Source: an uncultured Lutibacter sp. | GTDB taxonomy: Bacteria; Bacteroidota; Bacteroidia; Flavobacteriales; Flavobacteriaceae | Length of the DNA stretch: 64,000 nucleotides | Direction: 5' to 3' | NCBI RefSeq assembly: GCF_947495725.1 | Contig: NZ_CANLZZ010000002.1 | Span: 1 to 64,000 of the forward strand | In this document: in pieces, positions 10,290 through 20,464 of the stretch | Layout of the letters: every line of letters begins with the position of its first letter | Position numbering within the stretch: the stretch's first letter is position 1 | The notes under the pieces: generated by a model | What the model was told of the DNA's origin: nothing | Databases searched by the model: none | The model's input: only the letters and a program-made list of their open reading frames with translations | Translations under genes and position numbers: made by a program

Positions 10290-11105
10290 TTAAAATTTAA
10301 ACCCAAGTTTGAAAGAAAATTGAGCAAAGAAAGAAACAGTATTGTTTTCAGATTGTAGATTTAATAATCCAGAACCTGGTGTTTTTACACTTGCTATATA
10401 AGTATACGAAACTGGTTTGATATCAAAACCGAAGAAAACATCTTTGGCAACATAATAATCAACTCCAGCAACTGCTTGTACACCAAAAGCTGTAATATCA
10501 GCTTGACGAGTACCTAATAAAGCAGGTGAAACTAAATTATTATTGTTATCAAGTGTCATTTCAGTATAGTAAGATTGTCTAGCATAATCAAATGGTAAAG
10601 CAAATCCTAAATAAGGAAATAATCTATCATTTTTTGTTGTAAACATCCATTGAGCTCCAATTGTAGCATTAACTGTTACATCTTCAGAAGCATCAACTCC
10701 AGCATAAGCAGGTACGTTAGTGTTTGTTACTCCAGGAACAGGTAATACTCCAGGGGTATTTCTTAAAATTGCTCCACCAGCTAAGGTTAAAGCGAATTTT
10801 TTACCCACATAATATCTACCTTCAGCTCCTATCATATTTGTAATACTATTGCTGTTATTGTTTACGGTATTATCATACGCCGCAGTTCCATCAACAACAA
10901 GAGTACTAGGTACAACTAAACCACCATTTAGATATGCTCCTCGTCCAAAAACCATTGCCGCTGTAAAGTCTCCTTTTTGTGGCGCAAATTTACTTGCAGC
11001 ATCATCACAACAGTTAACTGTGCAGACATGGTCTGAATCTTTATCCTGTGCATTAACACTAAGTGTTAATACAAAAATAAAGCATAAAATTAAATATTTT
11101 TTCAT
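10290..11105 (-). CDS. Outer membrane beta-barrel protein
   Basis: 271 aa; signal peptide; alternating aromatic/hydrophobic strands; ends FFAQFSFKLGFKF. Confidence 0.75.
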   Translation of the reverse strand: MKKYLILCFIFVLTLSVNAQDKDSDHVCTVNCCDDAASKFAPQKGDFTAAMVFGRGAYLNGGLVVPSTLVVDGTAAYDNTVNNNSNSITNMIGAEGRYYVGKKFALTLAGGAILRNTPGVLPVPGVTNTNVPAYAGVDASEDVTVNATIGAQWMFTTKNDRLFPYLGFALPFDYARQSYYTEMTLDNNNNLVSPALLGTRQADITAFGVQAVAGVDYYVAKDVFFGFDIKPVSYTYIASVKTPGSGLLNLQSENNTVSFFAQFSFKLGFKF

Positions 11106-11140
11106 ATGTTTTAGTTCTTTAAGAGTTAAAATTTGTTTTT

Positions 11141-11170
11141 ATAAAGGGCTGCCGTTAAACAGCCCTTTAT
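11141..11170. other. Perfect 10-bp stem-loop between the coiled-coil lipoprotein gene and the barrel gene
   Basis: ATAAAGGGCT-gccgttaaac-AGCCCTTTAT; no U-tract follows on the minus (coding) strand. Confidence 0.75.
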
Positions 11171-11190
11171 TGTTTTTATTCCTAAAGATC

Positions 11191-13629
11191 TTAAGATGCT
11201 AATGCAGCATCCATTAACGCTTTGTATTCAGCAGCAATTGCTACTGCGTTTGCATGTCTTGCAGTTAAAGTGTCAATTAAAGCTTGAAGGTATGCTAAGT
11301 AAGCAGTATCAGCAGCTTCTTCAACTTGAGCTTCAGCTAAAGCAACTGTAGCAGCTTCAATATCATCCATTGCGTCAGCTACATCTTCTTGTAAATCTTC
11401 AATGTAATCAGCTATATCTTCTAAGTTATCAGCTCCCCAACCACCGTAAGCGTTGATTAAGTTAATTGCTAATTCTTCTTCAACTTCTAAAGCAGCTAAT
11501 TCTTGCTCAAGAACCCAGTATACTTGCCATTCAGCAATAATCATTGCGTGTAAATCAGCTTGTAAAGAACTTAAGTAACCTTCAGATGCAATATAAGCAT
11601 CGTATTCAGCTACCATTGCATCAACAACAGCTTGTTTAGCATCTATAATAGGTTGGATAGCAACAATTGCAGCTTCCCATACAATAATATCAGCTTCAGC
11701 ATCAGCAATCCAATCTTCTAAATCTTCTTTAGTAGTAGCTTGGAAATCAGCTAAATCATCTTCAGCCTCATCTAAATCATCAGAAGCATCAACTTCAGCG
11801 TCATCAGCAGCATCAGAAGCATCTACTGCATCATTGTAAGCAGTTTCAGCAGCATCAAATTCAGCTTGAGCAGCAGCTTCTACAGTTGCACCATCTTCGT
11901 ATAATCCTTTTTTGTACTCGTAATCTTCTTGAGCAGCTAATAAATCATCAGCATAAGTATCAAGAGCAGCATTTGCAGCATCAACATCAGCTTGTGCAGC
12001 AGCAGTAAGAGCTTTTTGAGCATCTAAAGCAGCAACAGCATCATTGTATAAATCTTCGTTAGTTTCAGATGTATCATCAACTTCTAAGTCATAGTAGTCA
12101 CCAGCAGCAGCAACATCATTACCATCAGTATTAGTAACTTGGATTAAAGGTACAGCAGCACCAGTTAATGGAGAACTAGTACCAGCATCAACAGGATCCA
12201 TATCTACATTACCTGTAGTGTTAGGACCTCCAGGAACTGGAGTAGCAACATAAATGTAAGTAGTTAATGCATCAGCATGGTTACCCATAAGCATATCAGG
12301 ACCAGCAAACCAAGTTACACCAGCAGGTGAAGCTTCGAAATTTGTTTGTCTTAAATCATATTCAGCCTGAACTACAACTTCTGCAGCAACTTCAACCGCT
12401 AAAGCAGCTTCAGCAGCAGCTAAATCAGCTAATAAAGGAGCTTCTCCAGCTTCTAAAGTAGCAAGCAATGTAATAGCAGCTTGTAAGTTAGCGTATAAAT
12501 CAGCGATATCATCTTGAATAAGAATTAAAGCAGCTTCTTTTTCATCTTTTAAAACTAAAGCATCATCTTCAACTTCTTGAGCAGCAACAGCAGCATCTTC
12601 AGCAGCTTCTAAAGCAGTTTCAGCATCAGCTACAGCAGTTTCTAATGCAGCTTCATCAGCGTCATAAGTAGTCCAATCAGCAGTCCAATCAGCGATATCA
12701 GCAGTTGCGTCAGCGATGTCTTCTTCTAAACCTTCTTTTTCATCTTGAGCATCTTCTAAGTCACCTAAAGCTTCTTCGTATCTATCAACAAACTCGTCAG
12801 CTACATCATTTTCAGCGTAGATAGCCATAATTTTGTTGTATTGCTCAGCGATTTCAATTTCTTTAGCATCAATCATGTCATCAATAGCATCTTCGTCAGC
12901 ATCTAATTGAGAACGGATAGCTTCCATAGAAGTAGGATCAGCCATAACAGCTTCTAAATCTGCAATTTCAGCTTCTAAAGCAGCTTTCTCAGCTTCAGCA
13001 GTAGCAATATTTGCTTCTAACTTAGCAATAACGTAAGCCCAAGAAAAAGTGTCCATTCCATAGTCAGTTAACATTAACTCAGCTTCAGCTAAATCAGCTT
13101 CAGCAGTTAATTTTTCACTAAGAATTGAGTTAGCAGCATTCATAGCATTTCTGTAAGCATAAGCATATTCAGTAGCAATTTGCGCTCCTAAAGCTTCTAA
13201 GTCAGCAGCTAATTCAGCCATTTCAATGTTAAAGTTAGCGTTTGCAACAGCTAATTCATTTTGAGCGTTTTGAACTGCTAATGCAGTTTCAGCAGCTAAT
13301 TTTAATAAATTTTGCTCGTTAACTAATAATTGGTTTGCGTTTGCAATACTGACAGTTTCAGTATTAGCATCAATTTGTGCAGCCAATGCAGTGTACTGAG
13401 CTGCTTGAGCTTCTAATACAGCCGCTTGAGCATCTTGTGCATTTGCTTCTGCAAGTAATAAGGTAGCCTCAGCATCTTGTACTGCAGCTTGTGCAGCAAT
13501 TAAGTCTGCTTGTGCTTCGTAAATAGCTTCTACGACTGGAGAAACTTCGTTCTCAATACAAGACGTAAAACTGGCACTAAATAAGGTAGTTGCCAACAGA
13601 ACTACCGACAATTTTTTTAAATGTTTCAT
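11191..13629 (-). CDS. Large Ala/Asp/Glu-rich coiled-coil lipoprotein
   Basis: 812 aa; lipobox-like SASFTSC after N-terminal hydrophobic segment; long heptad-like runs (AQAAVQDAEATLLLAEANAQDAQAAVLEAQAAQ); short non-coil insert near residues 420-520. Confidence 0.85.
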   Translation of the reverse strand: MKHLKKLSVVLLATTLFSASFTSCIENEVSPVVEAIYEAQADLIAAQAAVQDAEATLLLAEANAQDAQAAVLEAQAAQYTALAAQIDANTETVSIANANQLLVNEQNLLKLAAETALAVQNAQNELAVANANFNIEMAELAADLEALGAQIATEYAYAYRNAMNAANSILSEKLTAEADLAEAELMLTDYGMDTFSWAYVIAKLEANIATAEAEKAALEAEIADLEAVMADPTSMEAIRSQLDADEDAIDDMIDAKEIEIAEQYNKIMAIYAENDVADEFVDRYEEALGDLEDAQDEKEGLEEDIADATADIADWTADWTTYDADEAALETAVADAETALEAAEDAAVAAQEVEDDALVLKDEKEAALILIQDDIADLYANLQAAITLLATLEAGEAPLLADLAAAEAALAVEVAAEVVVQAEYDLRQTNFEASPAGVTWFAGPDMLMGNHADALTTYIYVATPVPGGPNTTGNVDMDPVDAGTSSPLTGAAVPLIQVTNTDGNDVAAAGDYYDLEVDDTSETNEDLYNDAVAALDAQKALTAAAQADVDAANAALDTYADDLLAAQEDYEYKKGLYEDGATVEAAAQAEFDAAETAYNDAVDASDAADDAEVDASDDLDEAEDDLADFQATTKEDLEDWIADAEADIIVWEAAIVAIQPIIDAKQAVVDAMVAEYDAYIASEGYLSSLQADLHAMIIAEWQVYWVLEQELAALEVEEELAINLINAYGGWGADNLEDIADYIEDLQEDVADAMDDIEAATVALAEAQVEEAADTAYLAYLQALIDTLTARHANAVAIAAEYKALMDAALAS

Positions 13630-13701
13630 TTTGTAACTTTTTAATTAATATTCTTTAAAATTTAAATAGGTTAATAAACTTGTGTTATTACAATTAGTTA
13701 A

Positions 13702-13731
13702 CAAAACTACATAAAAAATTTTATTATGCAA
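13702..13731 (-). promoter_or_regulatory. Flavobacterial sigma-A-type promoter for the coiled-coil lipoprotein
   Basis: On the minus strand TTG-N19-TAGTTTTG matches TTG-N17-23-TANNTTTG. Confidence 0.75.
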
Positions 13732-14549
13732 TAATTGATTTGCTAAAACTAATGTTTTTTTGATGTATATATCATTATTTTATTATTAAAGTGGTATAAT
13801 ATGTTAAAAAACAATAGATTAAATTTAAGTATAACAAAATAATTTTGAAAATAATTTTGGGATATTTTGTGTTATTTGGTTAAAAAAAATGTTGATTATT
13901 GGTAGTTTTAACCTAAAAAGGTAATAGAAATCTACTTGTTTGTCTTGTTAAAGAGCAAGAAATGATTTTTTATGAGAGAAATTAACTAGGGACAAAGGTA
14001 ATTTTGCATTTAATTAAAAAAATACTAAAAGTTGATGCAATATAAGTTAAAGTACAACCAAATATGGTTAAATTTAATTAGTAATAAGTATTACTATATA
14101 TTAAACTAAATTATATGTTTAACTTTAGTTTTTAAGTTATTAGTGCTGATTATCATAAAGTTGCTTTTTAATTAATGTTTATTGGGATAGCAAAATTATA
14201 GTTTTTAGTTATTTTTTAATTATAACATTTAGTAGTGTAATAATACTCCTATTAATATAGGTTGTAATTTAATGCATTTAGTGTTTTTTAATTATTATTA
14301 AGCATTAAACTATTTTTTAGAGTATTGCTTTATTAATTAGTATAATGTTATAACGGAATTTTATAAATAACAATACCGTACTTTTTAACTATATAAAGTT
14401 TAAATTAGTTTACAAGATAGAATAATGATGTTATTAGCTGTTATTTAGTAGTTAATGTTCTGCTAATTAATGAGTTTGGTTATGTGTAGTCGTTTGTAAA
14501 CGATTATTTTTTTGTATATTTACGTAACTACTAATTAAAATGTGACGAG

Positions 14550-15113
14550 ATGATTAATTTTAGAAATGAAATTTGGAAGCGGTATATAAATGATTTATTT
14601 GTTGAAGAAGATGAATATTTAATTTCTAATTATGGAAGGGTTCAACGTAAAAAGAGTTTTAATGATGTTTGGGAATTTTCAAAATCGTCATTAGTTAGTG
14701 GTTACGACACATTTTGGGTGCGTAAAAAAGGTAAAGACCGTTCTAGTTATTGCTATACACATAGAGTTGTTGCAGAATTGTTTTGTGAAAAAGAAGAAAA
14801 TCAATTATATGTTATCCATTTAAATTTTGATAAGCTTAATAATGAGGCAAGTAATTTAAAATGGGTAACAAAATCTGAAATGTTTTTGCATCATAAAAAA
14901 AATCCAAAAAAATTAGAGCGATTTGGAAAGAGAACTTATTCTAAATTAACTGAAGGAAGAGTTCGGTTAATAAAAAAGAAAATTTTTGATCCTAATAGAA
15001 AAACTAGATTAAAAATGATTGCAAAACAATTTGGCATTTCAGAAATGCAATTGTATAGAATAAAATCGGGAGAAAATTGGGGTAATGTAAAAATTGATGA
15101 TAAAAAAGAATAG
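14550..15113 (+). CDS. NUMOD4/HNH-endonuclease-like protein with C-terminal helix-turn-helix-like segment
   Basis: DEYLISNYGRVQRK (NUMOD4-like), THRVVAELF...VIHLNFDKLNNEASNLKWVTKSEMFLHH (HNH_3-like), KMIAKQFGISEMQLYRIKSGENW (HTH-like). Confidence 0.8.
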   Translation: MINFRNEIWKRYINDLFVEEDEYLISNYGRVQRKKSFNDVWEFSKSSLVSGYDTFWVRKKGKDRSSYCYTHRVVAELFCEKEENQLYVIHLNFDKLNNEASNLKWVTKSEMFLHHKKNPKKLERFGKRTYSKLTEGRVRLIKKKIFDPNRKTRLKMIAKQFGISEMQLYRIKSGENWGNVKIDDKKE

Positions 15114-15122
15114 CTTATAAAT

Positions 15123-15470
15123 ATGAAAAAAAATTGTTTGGAGTGCGGTGAAGTACTCAATGGAAGAATAGATAAAAAATTCTGTTCGGATTATTGCAGA
15201 AATTCTTACAACAATAAAATTAACAAAGACAGTAAAAATTTAATAAGGAATGTAAATAACAGACTTCGAAAAAATCACAAATTACTTTCCGATCTAAATA
15301 CCACAGGAAAAACAAAAGTTACTAGAACAAAATTATTAGACGGAAATTTCGATTTTAATTTTTTTACTTCAATATATACAACCAAAACAGGGAACACCTA
15401 TTATTATATATATAACCAAGGTTATTTGGCTTTGGATAATGATTATTACTTATTAATAAAAAAAGAATGA
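15123..15470 (+). CDS. Small Zn-ribbon protein
   Basis: MKKNCLECGE...KKFCSDYCRNSYNNK (CX2C...CX3C). Confidence 0.8.
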   Translation: MKKNCLECGEVLNGRIDKKFCSDYCRNSYNNKINKDSKNLIRNVNNRLRKNHKLLSDLNTTGKTKVTRTKLLDGNFDFNFFTSIYTTKTGNTYYYIYNQGYLALDNDYYLLIKKE

Positions 15471-15616
15471 TATACTGTTTAAATGATTGCTATTATTAAA
15501 GAACAATAGTTTTGATACACTTTTTTATGAAAAATTACTTGAACAATCGTTGCTTTTAGTTTATAAAACCAAAATAAAAAGCAAGCAAAAATTAATACAG
15601 CACAATATTTTAAAAA

Positions 15617-17929
15617 ATGATTCCAAAAAAATACCTTCAAGTTGTTTCCTTATTAATTATAGTTGCCACCGTTTATTTTAGTTTTTATTCTTTAACTCCT
15701 ACCGATGAAAATTTAAATTTAACTAATTCTAAGTTTTCAACTTCAAATGCGGTTCATCATTTAAAAGAAATTTCAAAAGAACCACATTATACAGGTTCTA
15801 TAGCGCATAATAATGTGCGGAACTATTTAGTTTCAGAATTTAAAAAATTAGGACTTCAGGTTGAAATTCAAGAACAAGTAGCTGTTAATAAAAAATGGAA
15901 GTCAGCAACAAACTGTAGAAACATTGTTGCTAAAATTAAAGGAAGTGAAAATGGAAAGGCGTTACTGTTGCTTTCGCATTACGATTCTAATCCGCATTCT
16001 TCTTTAGGTGTAAGTGACGCGGCAAGTGGAGTTGTTACCATATTAGAAGGTGTTAGTGCTTTTTTGGCTAAAAACCAAACCCCAAAAAATGACATAATTA
16101 TTTGTATATCCGATGCTGAAGAACTTGGGTTATTGGGCGCAAATGCTTTTGTAAACCATCACCCTTGGGCAAAAGACGTAGGTTTGGTTTTAAATTTTGA
16201 GGCACGTGGTAGTGGTGGCCCAAGTTATATGCTGCTCGAAACCAATAGCGGAAATAAAAAACTGATAGAAGCTTTCCAAGAAGCAAAAACTCCTTTTCCT
16301 GTTGGAAATTCGTTAATGTATAGTATTTATAAAATGTTGCCTAATGATACCGATTTAACCGTTTTTAGAGAAGATGGAAATATTGATGGGTTTAATTTTG
16401 CTTTTATTGGCGATCATTTTGATTATCACACCGCACAAGATTCTTTTGAAAGAATGGATTTAAAATCTCTTAACCACCAAGCTACTTATTTGGTTGCTTG
16501 TTTAAATTATTTTGCAAATAGCAATTTAAGTAATTTAAAGGCTAAAGAAGATTTTGTGTTTTTTAACTTTCCTTATTTAGGAATGGTTTATTACCCATTT
16601 GCTTGGGTATTGCCAATGTTTGTAATTTGTGTACTTTTTTTTATAGTTTTAATTACTATTGGAATATTAAAAAAGAAGCTCACTATTATTGGGATGCTAA
16701 AAGGATTTATTCCTTTGGTTTTTTCAATGTTGTTTTCTGTGTTTTTTACTTATTATGGATGGCAACTATTGCTAAAAATTCATCCACAGTACAATGATGT
16801 TTTACACGGTTTTACATATAACGGATATTATTATATTGCCATGTTTGTATCTTTTAGTTTGGCAATTTGTTTTTGGTTTTATAAAGGTTTTTTTAAAAAA
16901 AGAACCGGACAAGATTTATTAGTAGCTCCGCTAATTATTTGGTTGTTAATAAATGGGTTAATTGTTTTTTATTTAAAAGGAGCTGGTTTTTTTATTATTC
17001 CCGTGCTATTATTACTAGTAATGCTGGCGATTTTAATTTTTTCTAGCTTAAATAAAGACCATACATTAGTGTTTACCATATTGTCAATACCTGTATTAAT
17101 ACTATTTGTGCCTTTTATAAAAATGTTTCCCGTTGGGTTGGGATTAAAAATGTTGAGCGTTGCTTCAATTTTTACAGTATTACTTTTTGGTTTTTTAGTT
17201 CCAATATTTAAAAAGTATACTAAAAATAACAAGTTAATGAGGCTGTTTTTACTAATTGGTTTAATGGCTTATGTTTCGGCAAGTTTAAAGGCTTCTTATT
17301 CTGAAGATCGAAAACAACCAAACAGTATAATTTATGTGCATGATGTTCTTAAAAATGAAGCATATTTTGCAACATACAATACTAAAACAGATAATTTTAC
17401 AGAACAATATATAGGAACTAAACCAATAGTTGGAAGCTATGATACCAGTACTTATGCAAGTAAGTATAAAACAAAAATTCAATTATACACAAAAACAAAT
17501 ATTCGAAATCTTCAAAAACCAGAAATATCAATAATTTCTGATACAATAGTAAACAATAATCGAAGCATTTGTTTAAGTGTTAAATCAAATAGAAATGCCA
17601 ATAGAATTAGTCTAATGGCTAATAAACCAATTAAGTTTAAAGACTTGATAATTAATAATGAATCTATTGCAAATAATATGCAGAATAATTTTAAATTTGA
17701 AGTAAATACTGGAACTATAATAACTTATTATAGAACTAGTAAAAATGAAATTATTAATATTGAGATGATTGTAGACAAGGATCAGAAATTTGATATAGAC
17801 ATTTTAGAAACTAAATATGATTTACTTTCAAATTCACTATTTAAATTTCAACCAAGATCAGAAATTATGATGCCAATGCCATTTGTAGTAAATGATGCTA
17901 CCTTAATAAAAACAACAATGAAATTTTAG
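15617..17929 (+). CDS. M28 family membrane metallopeptidase
   Basis: LLLLSHYDSNPHSSLGVSDAASGVVTILE, CISDAEELGLLGANAF; multiple C-terminal TM helices. Confidence 0.92.
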   Translation: MIPKKYLQVVSLLIIVATVYFSFYSLTPTDENLNLTNSKFSTSNAVHHLKEISKEPHYTGSIAHNNVRNYLVSEFKKLGLQVEIQEQVAVNKKWKSATNCRNIVAKIKGSENGKALLLLSHYDSNPHSSLGVSDAASGVVTILEGVSAFLAKNQTPKNDIIICISDAEELGLLGANAFVNHHPWAKDVGLVLNFEARGSGGPSYMLLETNSGNKKLIEAFQEAKTPFPVGNSLMYSIYKMLPNDTDLTVFREDGNIDGFNFAFIGDHFDYHTAQDSFERMDLKSLNHQATYLVACLNYFANSNLSNLKAKEDFVFFNFPYLGMVYYPFAWVLPMFVICVLFFIVLITIGILKKKLTIIGMLKGFIPLVFSMLFSVFFTYYGWQLLLKIHPQYNDVLHGFTYNGYYYIAMFVSFSLAICFWFYKGFFKKRTGQDLLVAPLIIWLLINGLIVFYLKGAGFFIIPVLLLLVMLAILIFSSLNKDHTLVFTILSIPVLILFVPFIKMFPVGLGLKMLSVASIFTVLLFGFLVPIFKKYTKNNKLMRLFLLIGLMAYVSASLKASYSEDRKQPNSIIYVHDVLKNEAYFATYNTKTDNFTEQYIGTKPIVGSYDTSTYASKYKTKIQLYTKTNIRNLQKPEISIISDTIVNNNRSICLSVKSNRNANRISLMANKPIKFKDLIINNESIANNMQNNFKFEVNTGTIITYYRTSKNEIINIEMIVDKDQKFDIDILETKYDLLSNSLFKFQPRSEIMMPMPFVVNDATLIKTTMKF

Positions 17930-17931
17930 TT

Positions 17932-19029
17932 ATGAGAAATGTATTTTTAATTATTTTACCATTATTAGTTATTTATTCATGTAAAAAAGTAGAACAGAAA
18001 CAGGTTGTTGAAAAAGAAGTTGTTTATTCAAAACCTCAATTAACTAATAAAAGCGCCACTTATTTATACCATTTTGCTTTCGACTGTATTGATCAAGAAT
18101 ATCCAAATAAATTGGGTCAAGTTTTAGGCGATGCTACCTATTTAAAAGAGCCTTCAGAATTACATCCGGCGTTTTATGGATGCTTTGATTGGCATTCCTC
18201 AGTTCATGGACATTGGACTTTGCTAAATATTATTCGTAATATTCCTAATTTTGAAAAGAAGGATGAAATTTTTAAAAAAATTCAAAAGAATATTACTCAA
18301 GAAAATATTTTAAAAGAGGTATTGTATTTTGATGACGAACATAATAAAACTTTTGAAAGAACTTATGGTTGGGCCTGGTTGTTAAAAGTTGCTGAAACTT
18401 TACAAGATTGGAATACTCCAGAAACCAACGAACTATATCAAAATTTAGAACCACTTGTAAAATTAATTGAACAAAAATATATTGAATTTTTACCAAAATT
18501 AAAGTACCCAATTAGGGTAGGTGAGCATCCAAACACCGCTTTTGGAATGTCGTTTGCGTTAGACTATGCAAAAAAATATTCGCCAGAGTTAGCGCAAATT
18601 ATTAATGAAAAAGCAAAAGAATATTATTTAAACGATAAAGGGTGTCCTATAACTTGGGAACCTGGAGGATTCGATTTTTTATCACCATGTTTACAAGAAG
18701 CTTCACTTATGTTAAAAGTGCTTCCAAAAGAAGACTTTGTAATTTGGTTAGATCAATTTTTACCTGATTTTAGAGAAAACCCAGATAGTTATCTAGAAGT
18801 TGCAGAAGTTACTGATAGATCGGATGGTAAACTAGCTCATTTAGATGGTTTAAATTTTAGTAGAGCTTGGTGTTTATACGAAATTGGCTTAGAATTAGAC
18901 AATGCAAAAATGCTAAATTTAGCAACGAAGCATTTTGAATATAGCTATAAAAAAATGGACTCTGGCGAATATGCCGGAGCCCATTGGTTAGCGTCTTTTG
19001 CGCTATATGCTATACTTAAAAGTAATTAA
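17932..19029 (+). CDS. DUF2891-family lipoprotein
   Basis: CIDQEYPNKLGQVLGDATYLKEPSELHPAFYGCFDWHSSVHGHW; lipoprotein signal VIYSC. Confidence 0.85.
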   Translation: MRNVFLIILPLLVIYSCKKVEQKQVVEKEVVYSKPQLTNKSATYLYHFAFDCIDQEYPNKLGQVLGDATYLKEPSELHPAFYGCFDWHSSVHGHWTLLNIIRNIPNFEKKDEIFKKIQKNITQENILKEVLYFDDEHNKTFERTYGWAWLLKVAETLQDWNTPETNELYQNLEPLVKLIEQKYIEFLPKLKYPIRVGEHPNTAFGMSFALDYAKKYSPELAQIINEKAKEYYLNDKGCPITWEPGGFDFLSPCLQEASLMLKVLPKEDFVIWLDQFLPDFRENPDSYLEVAEVTDRSDGKLAHLDGLNFSRAWCLYEIGLELDNAKMLNLATKHFEYSYKKMDSGEYAGAHWLASFALYAILKSN

Positions 19030-20462
19030 GATTTTTGATATTGGGTAATTTTCATTGTATTTGCCATACCTCTTTCCTTAACAGGCATTGAGGTAATATT
19101 AATTGCAAAATCTCCTTCTTGTAAATAACCTCTTTCGGCTGCTAAATTATTAATATCTTCAATTGTTTGGTCTGTGCTTACAAAACGATCGTAATAAACA
19201 CCTTTAACACCCCACAATAAATTTAGCATTGCTAAAATTCTTCTATTTGATGAAAATACTAAAATATTAGATTTCGGTCTCCAAGAAGATATTTGAAAAG
19301 CTGTATAACCAGAATCGGTTAATGTAGTTATAACTTCTGCATTAATAGAGTTTGCCATAAGAGAAGCCTGATGACAAATAGTTTTTGAAATAAAACGCTC
19401 ATTAACACATTGAATATATTTTTCTGGAATTGAAATTAGTGGTGAATTCTCAACATTTTCAATAATTCTTCTCATTTGTTGAATTACTTGTAATGGAAAT
19501 TTACCAACAGATGTTTCACCAGAAAGCATTACGGCATCGGCACCATCCATTATTGAGTTTGCAACATCATTAACTTCAGCTCTAGTTGGAACCTGATTTT
19601 CAATCATAGTTTCCATCATTTGAGTAGCAATAATTACTGGTATATGAGCCTTTTTAGCAGCTAATACCAATCTTTTTTGAATTAGTGGTACTTTTTCCAT
19701 AGGTACTTCAACACCTAAATCTCCACGAGCAACCATTAAAGCATCACAAACTGGCGTAATTTTATCAATATTATGAACTGCTTCAGGTTTTTCAATTTTA
19801 GCAATAATTGGAATTTTATGATCTGATAATTCCTTAATTACATCTTGTAATTGAATAATATCTTCTGGAGTTCTAACAAATGATAGTGCAATCCAGTCTA
19901 CATCTAAACCAATGGCAAAAACAACATCTTTTTGATCTTTTTCTGTTAAAGCAGGTAAAGATATTTTTGTGTTAGGTAAATTAACTCCTTTTTTAGATTT
20001 TAATGGTCCACCTCTTAATACTTTTGTAGTTACTGAATCAATTCTATTTGTTGCAGTTACCTCAAAAAGTAATTTTCCATCATCAACTAAAATATGTTCA
20101 CCAACTTGTACATCTTTAGGGAAGTTAGTATAAGTCATATATGCCTTATCTTTGGTTCCCTCACATTTTTCGGTAGTATAAGTAAAAGTATCTCCAATAT
20201 TTAGTTCAACTCCATCTTGCATCATTCCAACTCGTAGTTTTGGTCCTTGTAAATCGGCTAAAACTGCTACATTAAAATTGCGGCGCTTATTAATTTCTCT
20301 TATAATATTAACACGTCGTTCAACATCTGGATATTCCGCGTGCGAAAAGTTTATTCTAAATACATTTACACCGGCGTCTATCATTGTTTCTATAACTTCC
20401 TTAGTGTCACATGCTGGACCTAAAGTTGCTACTATCTTGGTGCGTTTTCTGTTTTGTGCCAT
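19026..20462 (-). CDS. pyk: Pyruvate kinase
   Basis: RTKIVATLGPACDTKEVIETMIDAGVNVFRINFSHA; IPIIAKIEKPEAV; MVARGDLGVEVP. Confidence 0.98.
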   Translation of the reverse strand: MAQNRKRTKIVATLGPACDTKEVIETMIDAGVNVFRINFSHAEYPDVERRVNIIREINKRRNFNVAVLADLQGPKLRVGMMQDGVELNIGDTFTYTTEKCEGTKDKAYMTYTNFPKDVQVGEHILVDDGKLLFEVTATNRIDSVTTKVLRGGPLKSKKGVNLPNTKISLPALTEKDQKDVVFAIGLDVDWIALSFVRTPEDIIQLQDVIKELSDHKIPIIAKIEKPEAVHNIDKITPVCDALMVARGDLGVEVPMEKVPLIQKRLVLAAKKAHIPVIIATQMMETMIENQVPTRAEVNDVANSIMDGADAVMLSGETSVGKFPLQVIQQMRRIIENVENSPLISIPEKYIQCVNERFISKTICHQASLMANSINAEVITTLTDSGYTAFQISSWRPKSNILVFSSNRRILAMLNLLWGVKGVYYDRFVSTDQTIEDINNLAAERGYLQEGDFAINITSMPVKERGMANTMKITQYQKS

Positions 20463-20464
20463 AA

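Noticed and set aside
11191-13629. Non-coding tandem repeat or satellite DNA
   Set aside because: Low-complexity DNA is explained by one long intact ORF encoding Ala/Glu/Asp-rich coiled coil; no fixed nucleotide period.
14550-15113. Homing endonuclease inside a self-splicing intron
   Set aside because: No split host gene or intron-like flanks are visible; treated as a stand-alone gene.
15487-15681. 64-aa ORF between the Zn-ribbon and M28 peptidase genes
   Set aside because: Overlaps the start of the M28 gene in another frame; no start-site or family support.
16603-16797. 64-aa hydrophobic ORF inside the M28 peptidase gene
   Set aside because: Alternate frame through transmembrane segments of a real gene.
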